Assembly (NCBI GenBank): GCA_020796225.1
Contig: CM036771.1
Coordinates: 28,440,176-28,504,175, forward strand
From: Arion vulgaris
Lineage: Eukaryota; Mollusca; Gastropoda; Stylommatophora; Arionidae
Direction: 5' to 3'
Length of the DNA: 64,000 nt
Numbering within the stretch: position 1 is the first letter of the stretch; each line of letters starts with the position of its first letter. Both the position numbers and the translations under genes were made by a program. The notes under the pieces are model-generated. The model ran no database searches and was not told where the DNA came from. It worked only from the letters and a program-made list of their open reading frames with translations. This document shows positions 10,215 to 21,109 of the stretch, one piece after another.

Positions 10215-11880
10215 GCCCCTCTCAGTTTGGATTTAGAAGAGGAGTGGGATGCACAGACGCTCTATTCACTCTGAGACAACTGAGTGAAAAAGCAATAGAA
10301 TATAATAAAGAGCTGCATCGATAAAGAAAAGGCATTTGACAGAATAGATAGAAGTATTCTATGGGAAACACTAGAAAACTATGGAATCAAGGGACAACTG
10401 CTAGAAAATATCAGAGCAATATACACAAATAGCCACAGTGTGGTAAGAACAACAGACGGAATGACAGACTCATTCGAAACAAAATCAGGAGTAAGACAGG
10501 GTTGTGTGCTCTCACCTCTTCTCTTCAACATATATATCGACAGAATAGTGAAAGAGGCACAGTGCGAAAAAGACCTTATTGACATAGACAATTATCACGA
10601 CGACCAATTAAACAACCGAATGATTTAATTGCTTTTTGCGGACGACAAAATTTAATCTATGAAGATGAAGATCAGCTACAACATCACATGAATTCATTGC
10701 TAATAGCATGTAGAAAGTACAACATGAAAATCAACAAACAAAAGACCCGAGACCATGAAAATCAGCAGAACACCAAGCCAAGCAAACATACAAATAGATA
10801 ACACCAGAGTAAAGCAAGTTTCTGAATTCAAATATTTAGGCAGCATTTTCACAGAGGACGGAAAACTCGATAGAGAAATAGAGAGGAGGTGTCAAAAAGC
10901 AAATGCAGTGGCCTACCAGCTGGCACCATTACTACAACACCCAAAGATCAAGATGGAAGTGAAAAGACAGATGATAAAAGTATTTTCCTACCAACACTTT
11001 GTTACCAGTGCCAAACTTGGTCTCTTACAGCAACACACCACAGAAAGTTCACCACGTGTGAAATAAGTTATCAGTTATATGAGGACTATCATCATAGCAC
11101 TCCGGACACGTCTATAGGTGCTCCGATCTCCGCCTCAGCAAATCCAGCAGCGTAAAACGGCCCAACACGCCAGTTCGATGTTGATTAATTAATCTCCTTG
11201 CATACCTAGTATGTCGCTCTTTTCGGGCTGCATTGACACCCATCTCGTTCAATCTGGTCAGCGAGTGGGTTTCACAGCCCTGAAACTCATCTGTTCGGAA
11301 AGACTCTCGCAATGTGTGAAGAATGTCATTTCGATCCATGGCAGCTCCCTCTGATATTGTATTGTAGCCAAGCCAGCCAATCTATCAGCTCGTTCATTAC
11401 CCTAACTCCTGCGTGCCTAGGGACAAAAATGAAGGTGATTTCTCTGATCATTGTCTGTACCCAGTTACGCTTCACCATTCCTGATTCGACTTTACGAAAT
11501 GCTTGAGGAAAGCAGTGGGAGTCACCAGGAAAGACAGACTACGAAATGAGAAGCAGAGTGGGCATAACTTCATGCATCGAATACATCGAAAGACAACAAA
11601 TGCAGTGGTTTGGACATTTAATAAGAATGAAATACAACCAACCACCAATAACAGCATACAATAAAAGGATATCGGGTACTAGAGCTAAGGGAAGACCAAG
11701 AAAAGATGGATAGACAATATCAAGACCACACTACATAAACACGGATACAACATAACAAGGGCGACTCATCTAGCCCTAGAACTCAAATTAAAGCTCCCAT
11801 CCCTACGCTTAACGGCAGAGTGGACAGCCAACTACATCTTCCACCTGGGAATAGACAATAGACAATAGCCCCGACTCAAG
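10215..11880 (+). mobile_element. Family C LINE, RT and C-terminus, split by a family A LINE
   Basis: The left part carries RT motifs: FGFRRGVGCTDALFTLR, KAFDR-like residues near 10330, TKSGVRQGCVLSPLLFNIYI (10477 onward), and a damaged ADD box near 10638. Then comes FKYLGSIFTEDGKLDREIER with a CQKANAVAYQLAPLL stretch (10824-10930). The reading stops at about 11064 in the middle of TCEIRCLRK and resumes at 11495 with CLRKAV-like residues and a GRPRKRWID-like tail. Several frameshifts and a 430-bp foreign insert make it a pseudogene. It is 5' truncated, with no endonuclease domain. Confidence 0.75.
11065..11494 (-). mobile_element. Family A LINE 3' end inserted in family C LINE
   Basis: The reverse strand matches 59250-59697 closely: RNase H end (FVPRHAGVRVMNE), then the tail MDRNDILHTLRESFRTDEF and RRSEHL. 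The 3' terminus (ctgataactt) lies at the left. It interrupts the family C LINE between codons of a conserved TCEMRCLRK motif. Only a short imperfect duplication (tgaaat/cgaaat) is visible at the two ends. Confidence 0.75.
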
Positions 11881-11889
11881 AGGGTAGAA

Positions 11890-12130
11890 GTATGAACAGA
11901 GCCGATATCATCAATGCGGTAAGCTTTCAATTATGCGACATGGGCAAGTCTCAGACACTGGAACGAGTTCGAGAATTAGGTGTTAAGTTTGGACATGCCA
12001 GACAGTGTCGTCTTCGTGGAAGAGAGAGAAGATACTAATCAACTTCTCATGGGTACGGTGAGCAAATAGACTTTGGGATGGCTGCTGCAGCGGAGGACAG
12101 AGCACGAGTGGGAATGCCCAATGACGTAGA
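11890..12130 (+). pseudogene. Family A-like LINE C-terminal remnant
   Basis: The frame begins MNRADIINAVSFQLCDM, then RVRELGVKFGHARQCRL, and after a frame change LLMGTVSK and TLGWLLQRRTEHEWECP. The order and spacing match the post-RNase H tail of family A at 59409-59660. It is a separate, more diverged lineage. No RNase H residues are left. Confidence 0.5.
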
Positions 12131-12255
12131 TCGCATAACATAACATCATATATATATATATATTGATAATGTCCATGTCGTTGGCAAATGCACGCTGCTC
12201 ATCGCTAGTTTATGATTTTGTTCTACTTCTCACTCGTCTTGTGATTATTCTAGAA

Positions 12256-12340
12256 GTAACTGTCTTAAGTTGTGTAACTGTGTTAAGTTGTGTAACTGTG
12301 TTAAGTTGTGTAACTGTGTTGAATTGTGTAACTGTGTTAA
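12256..12340 (+). repeat. 18-bp minisatellite, about 4.7 copies
   Basis: The unit is gtaactgtgttaagttgt, repeated head to tail with one or two substitutions per copy. The open frames across it (VLSCVT repeats) are a by-product. Confidence 0.9.
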
Positions 12341-12455
12341 TACTCAGATTCAAAAGTACAATCAAACGCTCTTATTTTTCCTTAACAATGCAATGGATAC
12401 GAATGTTATTGTCGGCACTCAACAACTGCAAATTATAATCCCTTTATGTGCTATG

Positions 12456-12586
12456 CTCACTACACGCTTTGAAAAGCCCGATCACTAAACGCTTTGAAAA
12501 GCCCGCTCAGTACACGCTTTGAAAAGCCCGCTCACTACACGCTTTGAAAAGCCCGCTCACTACACGCATTGAAAAGCCCGCTCACT
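12456..12586 (+). repeat. 25-bp minisatellite, about 5 copies
   Basis: The unit ctcactacacgctttgaaa plus agcccg repeats five times with single-base changes. It starts about 115 bp after an unrelated 18-bp array, so two independent minisatellites sit close together. Confidence 0.9.
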
Positions 12587-14004
12587 TTGCAAAGTTCAAA
12601 ACCGGCCTCCTACCGGATTCGTGGTAATGAAAGCGTTTGCATGCTACTTCTAAAGCTCATATAGTGGAATCATTTGATTTGGGTGACATACTATAGTCTC
12701 TCTAGATCCGTTATCATTACTAACTTTGTTAACAACGATCACGTGATTCTGAGACTAAAATTCACGTCAGGTGCAGCACGAGCAAACAGACAACAATGAC
12801 AAGTGTGTATAACCAGCGAGCTAATGGAACTGTCGCCATCTGCTAAAAGATATTGAGCACCTATGAGTTTGTCAGGAAATAACTGTCGCCGGTTCCGTTT
12901 ATTTACATATTCGATGACATGTCAATCCGTAGGAGTTTATGTGCCGCTATTAAGCACATCTTTAAATAGTATTACATAACGACAGAGGAGACATACTAAG
13001 GTCAATGAAGTATATTCTGTTAGAGGATGACACTGCAGTAGATGAATCAACGGTGATAAGAGTGAAGGAGTTTAGAATAAAGCATAAGGGAAGGACGCGC
13101 GAGACGATGGTTTACACGCAAGTTTAACCAGCGTGCGATGGGAACAATCGGCATACGTACCCTTATACAAATCACAATATGTCGAGAAAAAGTCTGCCAA
13201 TATTGCAATAATGTCGGTACCTAAACACCGTTGTCTATCCATGTTCGTTATAACCACAAAAATTACAACACTATCGAGAGTGATTATTCTCATAAACATT
13301 TAATATTATAGCCAATCAATCATAGTTTATTGTTATCTATCCCTGTTGAAGCTGTGAGCTTGATAGCTGTATCACGCCACATAAAATTATATTGGTTTAC
13401 CACATTTTCTCTCGTAAACGAGCCAGAATAATTACTTTACTATTATGTGCCACTTTAGATGTTTCACGTGGTATAGGGACAATTTATTGAAGGAAACATT
13501 GAACCTTCTTAGTCGTCGTTCTTCTATCAGTCAGCAGATCACAGCACCAATAACTTAAATGAACTGTATGAATCAATGCAGGTCATTCATAGAGCGGTTA
13601 AGTTTTAGAAATAGCGTCGTGTTGGTAGCAGGCTATATTCTCTACATTTCTCTACATACGACACGCATTACGTGTTCTGCAACCGCTGGACCCCAAGTCT
13701 TGCCTCTCATATCGAAAGCTTTCTATACGTATGATTTCTCAGTCAGTTGTGCCCTGTTCCGAGTCTGAGAACAATGGATTGTGCTTTGTGTGACATTTAG
13801 TAGTAGTATTCTTCTTGATGGTCTGCAATTTTAATACATTGGTCTCCACCGTGTCTTAGATTATACTACTATCACAGTTTTAGACTTATTATATGAAACT
13901 TACATTTTTCTGTACAATGGTTAAAACCAGAGGTTGTATTTGATCGCTATTGTTTGGAGTGGCCATTGACTGAGTGATGAGAAAATATTGCAGAGGTGTG
14001 AAGC
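12587..14004. other. Sparse DNA with decayed family A scraps
   Basis: At about 12800-12885 the plus strand reads VYNQRANGTVAIC and later LSTYEFV, recalling VFNQRATGTISMHTL and the following LLGRLS of family A near 6345. A second hint (FNQRAMGTIGIRT) lies near 13124-13165. The remainder, including a 69-codon frame at 13559, has no recognisable motif. Confidence 0.4.
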
Positions 14005-14510
14005 TGACATCGGTTGCGTGGAAAACAGACAACTGGAAGATTTGGATTTTGCAGATGATATTGCTTTATTAAATATAACAAACAAGATATGCTAAGAAAA
14101 ACGGACAACTTATTATTCAGGAATAAAAAAGTTGAACTGCAGATAAGCTATGAAAAGACAAGTACAAATAATAAAGACATTTATGACAAGTAATGCAGAT
14201 ATCACTCTGGAACCCGAAATAATAAAAATAACAGAGCAGTTCACTTATGTAGGTATACGAAATATCTGGTATTTAAAAAAATGTCTATATGTTGGACATA
14301 CTCTGAGAAGAAATGGTCAAAGAATCACAAAACAGGCATTGAATTTGGAGGCAATTGGTTCAAGAAAGAAGGGACGCCCTGGGAAAACCCTGAAACGAAC
14401 TTTAGAAAGGCGAATATATATTAGACTCGCTTCCATTTATGAGATTGAACGCCCAGGATAGAGAAATATGGAGAAATTGCTTACAGTGTAACGCGTAACG
14501 GTACGAGGCG
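14005..14510 (+). pseudogene. Family C LINE remnant with internal deletion
   Basis: The sequence gives LEDLDFADDIALL (RT catalytic box) near 14040, then a stretch shared with the reverse copy at 20275-20960 (actgcagataagctatgaaa). It then jumps directly from FTYVG to the C-terminal YVGHTLRRNGQRIT and GSRKKGRPGKTLKRTL. Roughly half of the domain between them is missing compared with family C copies. The 3' end gtaacggtacgag matches the copies at 8265 and 19080. Confidence 0.65.
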
Positions 14511-15653
14511 AATATCATAGTAACAACCAGATGTACAACTACAACCTGGCGTCCGCGGGTGTCATGTCATACATGCATAGTCTTATTTTATTCTGTCGAC
14601 TTAAAAGTTAATTAGGTTTCAAGAAAATAAACTATTTTTCAGTTTTTTCATAGCACTCCCATGAACACAATCTTCCCGCTTTTGCATACGCGTGCGTGCG
14701 TGTGTGTGTGTGTGTGTCCCGTCATTGTTTTTATTCCTGAGGAAAGCATCGGCATCTCAACTATATTAATATTACTATTATTAGTAGTACAATCTTCACA
14801 TGGCGTCCACGCCTCCATAACCGTTAGGCAGATGCGCCCCAATACATAAAAAAAACGTTATATAGCACGATAATCAGCATATTTTGGAGGCCAGATTTAT
14901 GTATACGGTTGTTTGTTGTATCTTTTAGCTTCTGTAGAGATGATACTTGGTACAAATACTATCAATGATTGGGATGGGGTGGGAGAGAGGGAGGGTTTCC
15001 AGCCTAGGGTGGATATGTGTTATGTGGACTTTTTTGGGAAGGGGAGAGATTAAAACCTCTTTAAACCATGGTGACAGCGCTTTCAAACCTAAAACTAAAA
15101 ATGAGGATTTTTTCTAATTATATCAGCTAGTGTTTGCCAATAAATATAAAAATTAAGAGTTATAACCTGTCGGAGAATCTAAAACATTTCAAAATCAAAA
15201 AGATGTTCATTACAAGTCTGAGGTATTTTATACAGTCGAGCCAGCTCGTCAAGTAGTTTCGGATCAGTTGAAAATGGCCGGCGTAGCACAAATTTGGATA
15301 AAAGGAAACACCTGTTTGATTGATTATCATATTGACTATCAAAAATGAGCATCACAACATAAAGTTCATTAAGAACAAACGCAGAAATATGTTTGACCAC
15401 AGTATTAATGATATAGACACCACATAAATAGAGCCGCTGAAAAAAGGCTCACTATATTCCCTGGTATCTTTTTGTTTTTCAAAGTCATCAATTTGAAGTC
15501 TACCCACAGCATTTTTCTTGTCTATCACAAAATTCTCAACATGTTTCAAATAATCATCTTAATGACAGACATAACTAGGGTGGTTAACAAAATTCCGGCA
15601 AATATTCACCAAAACGTCGATTTCCGCAAAAACCAGTAGGTTGAAATATTCGA
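14511..15653. other. Unassigned DNA with a short GT repeat
   Basis: A (GT)n tract of about 20 bases lies at 14697-14717. Minus-strand frames at 15160-15549 overlap each other and have no motif I know. The right limit is the target duplication of a LINE at 15654. Confidence 0.35.
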
Positions 15654-15665
15654 TGACAACAATTC

Positions 15666-16499
15666 TTCTTCTTCAGCGATCTCTGGTCATGTGCTTAATT
15701 TACTGTGGACCACAAACTGGGCAGTTAGTTTCAGGTCTGTCAGGTTTCCCCAAAGCTTAGTTTTCAGGTCGACTGGGTGTGACCACATGTTGCTTCTCAG
15801 CTCACACAGGACAGTCTTGCAGGATATGCTCTGGTGTCTGATCCGCCTACGGACACTGGCAGAGAGCTGTTTGACTTATTCCTAGTCTATATAAGTGTTT
15901 GTTGAGTCTGCAGTGTCTGGTGCGTAGTCGAAATATAATGACCTAGTCTGTTCTGCTTAGGTCTTTGAGGGAGTCTTTTAAATAATCATATCCAGTGTTT
16001 GTCTTCCAGTCTACTGCAGATTTTCTCTGTATGAGGGTTTTGACCTCTTGAAAAGACAAGGGTTGGTAAATTTACTCTTTGGCACTGCCCTCCTTAGCTA
16101 AGACATCGGCACTCTCATTGCCTGCAATGCCACAGTGAGTTGGAATCCACTGCAAGTGAATTTCTGCCTTTTCTGAAAGCTGCGAAAGTTCTCTTTTTAG
16201 GTTTTGTATTGTGCTGTCAGCGGATGTAGCATCCTGGGCTTGTATAGCTGACAGTGAGTCTGTAAGAAATAACATCTTGCCTGCAGGTGCTTGCAGCTTA
16301 TTCATGTGCTGTGCTGCCATCAGAAGGGCTAAGAGTTCTGCTTTGTAGTTGGAACATATTCTTCCAGTAGGGGCCGCTAGAGACACAGTAGTAGCATCTG
16401 GGTGCCTAATGTACACTCCTGCTCCACCATTCATGGTTGCCTCCATTGCCGATCCATCTGTGTAAATTCTTATCCAGCTGTCTTCTGGAAACATATAAT
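15666..16499 (-). mobile_element. Family B LINE, 5'-truncated, with 12-bp TSD
   Basis: Direct repeats TGACAACAATTC occupy 15654-15665 and 16500-16511. The 834-bp insert keeps the RNase H domain and 3' end of family B. It is nearly collinear with the last 0.83 kb of the long copy at 35928-39385, and both end in gagatcgctgaagaagaaga. The RNase H frame runs from 16499 down to 16072 and the C-terminal zinc-knuckle-like tail lies below it with several stops. Confidence 0.88.
16072..16499 (-). pseudogene. RNase H domain of family B LINE
   Basis: The frame reads PEDSWIRIYTDGSAMEATM, NYKAELLALLMAAQHMN, LFLTDSLSAIQAQ and WIPTHCGIAGNESADVLA. These are the four acidic RNase H sites (D, E, D, D) and all are present, with the conserved His loop THCGI before the last. 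The reading starts inside the element because the 5' part was never copied; the apparent N-terminal residues MNRIVVN come from flanking DNA. Below 16072 the frame continues through a stop into the C-terminal tail. Confidence 0.85.
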
Positions 16500-16660
16500 T
16501 GACAACAATTCGATTCAAGTGTATTCGTCTAAAAGAACCACAGATTTATACAGTAATAAATAATTAATCTGGTCCAATTTGAAGAGAGAGAAAAACAGTG
16601 AGTTACTACAGCAAATAATCGGATTAGCGTAATTGGGAATAAGTAATTATGTCAATAAGT

Positions 16661-16877
16661 TGCCCAGCGTGTCACGTCACGCTCCAGCGTGTTCGTAGCG
16701 CGTTGGACTACGGGTGACTAGTCCTCTGTAAGTGGGGGTCCAACTCTGCGGATTGGCAGAAAAGCTACAGGTTCCCCAGATTTATGGTGTTCGTGGCACC
16801 GAGCCGAAGGGTTACGATGTCCATGACACCGAGCCGAAGAGCTTTCAGCTCAAGTGTTTCTAGATCGGGGGGAAAAA
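16661..16877 (+). mobile_element. SINE-T1, tRNA-headed, with 12-bp TSD
   Basis: Direct repeats ATGTCAATAAGT lie at 16649-16660 and 16878-16889. The 217-bp insert has a tRNA-like head (tagcgcgttgg as A box near 16696, ggggtccaactc as B box near 16745) and ends in ggggggaaaaaa. The body holds two copies of a short unit around acaccgagccgaag. It is non-coding and would be transcribed by RNA polymerase III from the internal promoter. Single copy in this window. Confidence 0.8.
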
Positions 16878-16889
16878 ATGTCAATAAGT

Positions 16890-17213
16890 AATCCTGGACT
16901 GTAATTTATTGAACTATTATCTAACATGTATCACTGACAGTGGAGTATTGATGATAATACGTCTCCATATCATGGAGATTATACGGTTGTGGTTACTACA
17001 TGTCTGAGATTATTAGTGTAGTAGAAATGATTTGTGTTATATATGTATCGAAGGTCGTATATTTCTATTTGTAACGAATAAACATAAACTATTTGGATTA
17101 TTGTTAATTGGATTATTTCAAAGAGTGCCAGTATATGAATCGACAGCGATATGTAGAACAAAAGATAAAACTATACAGTTACATCCCTACCTACTCATAT
17201 GATAATACAATTC
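16890..17213. other. Unassigned AT-rich DNA
   Basis: I see nothing here beyond short AT-rich frames without motifs. Confidence 0.35.
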
Positions 17214-17435
17214 ATGCTACCATTCTAAATCGACAAGTCCTTATGTGGTCACCAGTTGGGAAAAGAAAACGTGGATGACCAAAGACCACTCTTCGAAGAA
17301 CCATCCAACAAGCAAGTAAACTATTGGGATGTAATACCATACAAGATCTCCAACTGCTAGCAAAGAACCGCATCACATGGAGATCTAAAACCTCTGCCCT
17401 ATGTGCCGCCTTTGGCACGAAAGGAGCAAACAAAC
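17214..17435 (+). pseudogene. LINE RT C-terminal remnant
   Basis: The plus strand reads SPVGKRKRGWPKTTLRRTI, then LQLLAKNRITWRSKTSALC. This is the GKRKRGRPxxTWRRT tail and the following A(Q/K)DRxxWR motif of RTE-like LINEs, in a lineage different from the one at 8020. No RT motifs remain upstream. Confidence 0.6.
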
Positions 17436-17840
17436 TAACTACCATCACAACACCACATACACATATGACACCATATTGTGCATAAATGTTTATGTGGTAG
17501 ATCTCGTGTTAAAGTTGAGCACATAAAGAAGCCGTGACAGTTGGAAATTAATAAAAGTAGGCTGTCAAGTCGCAATCCGGAGAAATAATAATTTAATACC
17601 AAATAAGCTTCCTACAAATGTTTACCATACTCAAAATTACACCATGGATCCTGGCATGTGCTATGAAGTCCGTGTGCTACCGCTGAAATCTTCACTAAGT
17701 GCAATGGTGACAGCGCGGCCATCGTAAATACTGGCCTTCGCGCAATATTTTTCAAGATGAAGGGTGAGGCGGATTATTCAAACGTGTTTAGTAAACATAT
17801 GGACATTTTAGTAAACATACGGACTCAAACGGACTTCTTT
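17436..17840. other. Unassigned DNA with a dispersed repeat
   Basis: Bases 17611-17700 resemble 3061-3145 (ttcctacaaa, caaaattaca, then a gaagtccgtg/gagttcgtg core). I cannot name the family. No gene is visible. Confidence 0.35.
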
Positions 17841-18094
17841 AGTAAACATAACAACAAAATAACGATGCCTAGTAAGTGCTGTGTACCAAAATGTAGATCA
17901 AATTACGATTGTAGTTATATATGTATAATATAAGTTAATTTAACAAGTACCTTGTTCAGTAAACATAACTGGTGTCAGTGTTGTAAACATAACAACAAAA
18001 TAACGATGCCTATCTAGTAAGTGATGTGTACCAAAATGTAGATCAAATTACGATTATAATTATATATGTATAATTTAAGTTAATTTAACAAGTA
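17841..18094 (+). repeat. Tandem duplication carrying a THAP-type first exon
   Basis: Two direct copies, 17841-17952 and 17983-18094, share aacataacaacaaaataacg, the start codon region and a tail of ttaatttaacaagta. Each holds the start of a THAP-like zinc finger. The second copy carries a TATC insertion just after the start and a TGC to TGA change, so it cannot be translated. Short taaacata motifs are also scattered upstream to 17800. Confidence 0.75.
17865..17933 (+). pseudogene. THAP zinc finger start (P-element-like)
   Basis: The frame MPSKCCVPKCRSNYD has the C-x2-to-4-C spacing and the SNYD residues that open THAP domains in P-element-type transposases and THAP proteins. It ends 7 codons later. 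A GT at 17911 right after the SNYD codons could be a 5' splice site, and THAP genes of this type often have a short first exon. The rest of the THAP domain (C2CH His, AVPTIF box) and any transposase were not found downstream. Confidence 0.5.
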
Positions 18095-18251
18095 AATCAT
18101 ACAAAGATTTAGAAGAGCACCAACTGTTGACTATTACATGACAATGGCACATGATAATCTGGTTGAAGCAATTAGTTTATCATCCACCACCATAAGCACT
18201 AGTTTTGTGCCAGAGAAAAAACTCCAATTCCTCCCTGAACAGTTACATCAC
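18095..18251. other. Short unassigned stretch
   Basis: It may continue the THAP-type element (a frame with TMAHDNLVEAI) but no motif supports this. Confidence 0.25.
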
Positions 18252-18352
18252 TGTAGTTCACACAGAGGTCCGTGTAGTCTTATGTCGAGTGTTGTTTCGT
18301 TAGGCTAGTGAGTTTGCCTCAGTGTATCATATTCGGGGTAGTCTTGAAGTAT
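18252..18352 (-). pseudogene. Family B LINE C-terminal scrap
   Basis: The sequence matches 43522-43624 with few differences (cacacagaggtccgtgtag, then cgagtgttgtttcgttagg). In that LINE the region encodes the tail after RNase H on the minus strand. About 100 bases survive. Confidence 0.75.
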
Positions 18353-18651
18353 ATTACTTCGTCTGTAATTAGTCAAGTACGAAAGAAAAGAAAAGTAGAA
18401 GAACTATCACTACTTTCTGAACACGTGCACGCTTATAAAATAGCACTATCGTGGCAGCGAATAATCTGCTGAACTACAGACTGTCCTTAGCTGGAACCAC
18501 ATGAAGGAGAAAAGTGAAAATATATCATTTTCATGGGTGACCTCAATGATTAGAAACGATAACAATGTTGTGAATAGATCTTGGTGAAACATTAGACAGA
18601 AACTTCATTGAAAGCAAGTAAGTGGTTGAAAATCCAATATTATATCATATG

Positions 18652-18691
<40 letters not shown>

Positions 18692-19079
18692 AAAACGAAC
18701 AAACATATGGATAATAACTATAAGGAGAAAATAACTCATAATAGATAATACATACATGATACTGACATTAATGGCATGATCTAAAAGTGTCTAGAGGATC
18801 AAATAATAACAAAATTCATGGGGGCCTAACGTTGCCGCTTGTCAGAGTCCCCATTGACACTCAGTCCCTTTCATGTATTTAATTCTAAATTATATACATT
18901 AATACAATGAGTTATTTATACAGTGGTACAGACAGGTGCGCTGATGGCATGATCATGTTACGGGTGAGCTGTGGTGGCAAGAGAGAGGGGGGCGCCCAGC
19001 TACTTTATTACTTCGGGAACGTGAAGAAATGAAAATGTTCTAATAATGACACTCTATATATTTGCATATATATATTCTT
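18353..19079. other. Unassigned DNA with a TA tract
   Basis: A (TA)n tract lies at about 18655-18688. The rest shows no gene or named repeat. Confidence 0.4.
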
Positions 19080-19190
19080 CTCGTACCGTTATAAATTACA
19101 TAAGGCCTGCAAGTAATTTCTCCATACCGCTCTGTCATGGATAACTCGCTCATTCTCTTCCATGGAACTGAATCCGACATTTTTTGCCAT
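19080..19190 (-). pseudogene. Family C LINE 3' end
   Basis: The minus strand reads VGFSSMEENERVIHDRAVW and RNYLQALCNL with a stop, then taacggtacgag. It matches the end of the copy at 8165-8265. A minisatellite replaces the sequence upstream. Confidence 0.7.
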
Positions 19191-19332
19191 CTGCACACAT
19201 GGCTGTCCGATAATCTTGCACACATAATTGTCCGATAGATAATCTTGCACACATAATTGTCCGATAGATAATCTTGCACACATAATTATCCGATAGATAC
19301 TCGTGCACACATAATTGTCTGATAGATAATCT
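19191..19332 (+). repeat. 28-30-bp minisatellite, about 5 copies
   Basis: The unit cttgcacacataattgtccg plus atagataat repeats with small indels in the spacer. It directly abuts a family C LINE end and may have grown from it or its target. Confidence 0.85.
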
Positions 19333-20274
19333 TTATACTTGCTTCGTGGTCTCAATATTAAATTACACGGTGGCAGTGGGAGTGGTATTTTTTCCGACGT
19401 TACGGCTGTCAAATCGATTCAGCTTCAATTGGTGATCGGAGAAAAGCTAGGAAGTCAAGATGGCCGATGTGATGTTAGTAACATCACCCATCGTGTAAAA
19501 TAGGTCAAAGAAAAATAACGGTCTAACATTGTATTCACCAACATACTCCATGGTATGAAAATTGGTTCTTGACTATTGTATGGTCACATAACAAAGAATA
19601 ATAAGAAGTTGAGTGATATAAATGAACACACAATTACGTTTCTAACACAAATCTGCTAGGGACAGTCATCGTTTTTGGGCAGTATGCAAGGAGAAGGGGA
19701 GGGTTTAATTACATCAACACAACAGCTGAGAAATAATAATGGGGACAAAAAGACATAATGAAAATGTATGGGAGTCAGCAATCGTTTGGCATGGAAGAAA
19801 ATCTACAACAGAACTTATTAACACTAGGGTCAGATAGTTGTATCAGTAAACACATCTTCTTTACAATTTTTTAACAGACAATTATTTTTGCTGTTTTGGT
19901 AATTTGTTTACAATATCAGTAACATTGAGCAATATACACACTAGCATTTTTCCATTTATAAAATAAGAAAAGTGTGTAATCAGTTAGTACAAAATATATT
20001 AGTTACAAATCAAGTATATTTTTTGGTACAAATAAATTTTGTTTAAATTAATTTGTAACTGATATTATAACCAGTTTGAGCATCCCTATAAGAATTCAAT
20101 TATTGTAGTCAAGTACAGATTTCAATGGAAATAATTATATTTACAATGTTTCTATTTACAATGTGCGACACCATCAAACCTAGATTTGTCTTTATTCAGA
20201 ATTGTAATTTGAGACTGATATAAGTGAATTTTACCAGAAGAAAACATAAAAGCATATACGTGAACTTTATTATT
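19333..20274. other. Unassigned AT-rich DNA
   Basis: I see no coding motif, repeat array or RNA gene in this stretch. Confidence 0.35.
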
Positions 20275-20960
20275 ATATTATTTATTCATCTGGCTGCAAG
20301 CAATGTCTCCATACCGTTCTATCCTGGACAACTAGTTCAATCTCTTCTATGAAATTGAGTCCGATATTTCTGGACTCTCTCAGTAAAGTTCGTTTCAGGG
20401 TTTCACTGGGGCACCCTTTATTTTTAACGCCCCCCCCTTTTAAATGCTCGCTTTGTGATTTTATTGATCATTTCTTCTTAGAATATGCCCAACATATCTC
20501 CATCTTCTCAGTTGTCATTAGCAGTTGTCATTAGCAGTTGATCAGACATTTATTTCTCTGATTTTATCTTTTTCTTAATTCATCCCTTTTTATGTTCATT
20601 ATTTTTTTGCAGATATCTATTTTCAAATGGATTCAACTTACTTTTTATAACTTTAGTCCTTTTCCAACTCTAACTGGCATATGTTAGGATTGATACAACA
20701 TTGGGATTGAATATTTGTAATTTAGTTTTAAAACTACAATAACATGGAGCTCTATATCTTATTTTAGACTTTGAAAAGCTGATGTTGCTTTGACAATTTG
20801 TATCATAATTTCTTTTCTACTATTTCATGTGCAATCAAAATTGCCACCCAAATAGGTCTGCTCTGTTGTTTTTTTCATTTTGGATTCCAGTGTGATATCT
20901 GCATTACTTGCCATAAGTGTCTTTTCATAGCTTATCTGCAGTCCAACTTTACATGAACTT
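20275..20960 (-). pseudogene. Family C LINE, heavily decayed 3' part
   Basis: The reverse strand runs from the region after RT (actgcagataagctatgaaa, shared with 14136-14160) to the C-terminus: WRYVGHILRRNDQ, then SETLKRTLLRESRNIG and a DRTVWR motif. Nearly every frame is broken. Compared with the copy at 14005 it keeps the middle of the domain, and compared with 8020 it lacks an intact GRP box. Confidence 0.65.
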
Positions 20961-21109
20961 TCTCAGGGAAAAAAATCTACACTGAAAAATGTTAAGTATA
21001 GAAAATATAATATGGCAGAAGTGCTTTTTATCAACCATTCATGTCCTTTTTATCAATCATTCATTCATAGTAAGAACATCAGCTGGATTGACAAGAGACA
21101 TTTGAGATA

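Noticed and set aside
12163..12488. Two overlapping frames with VLSCVT/CNCVKL repeats
   Set aside because: They read across the 18-bp minisatellite.
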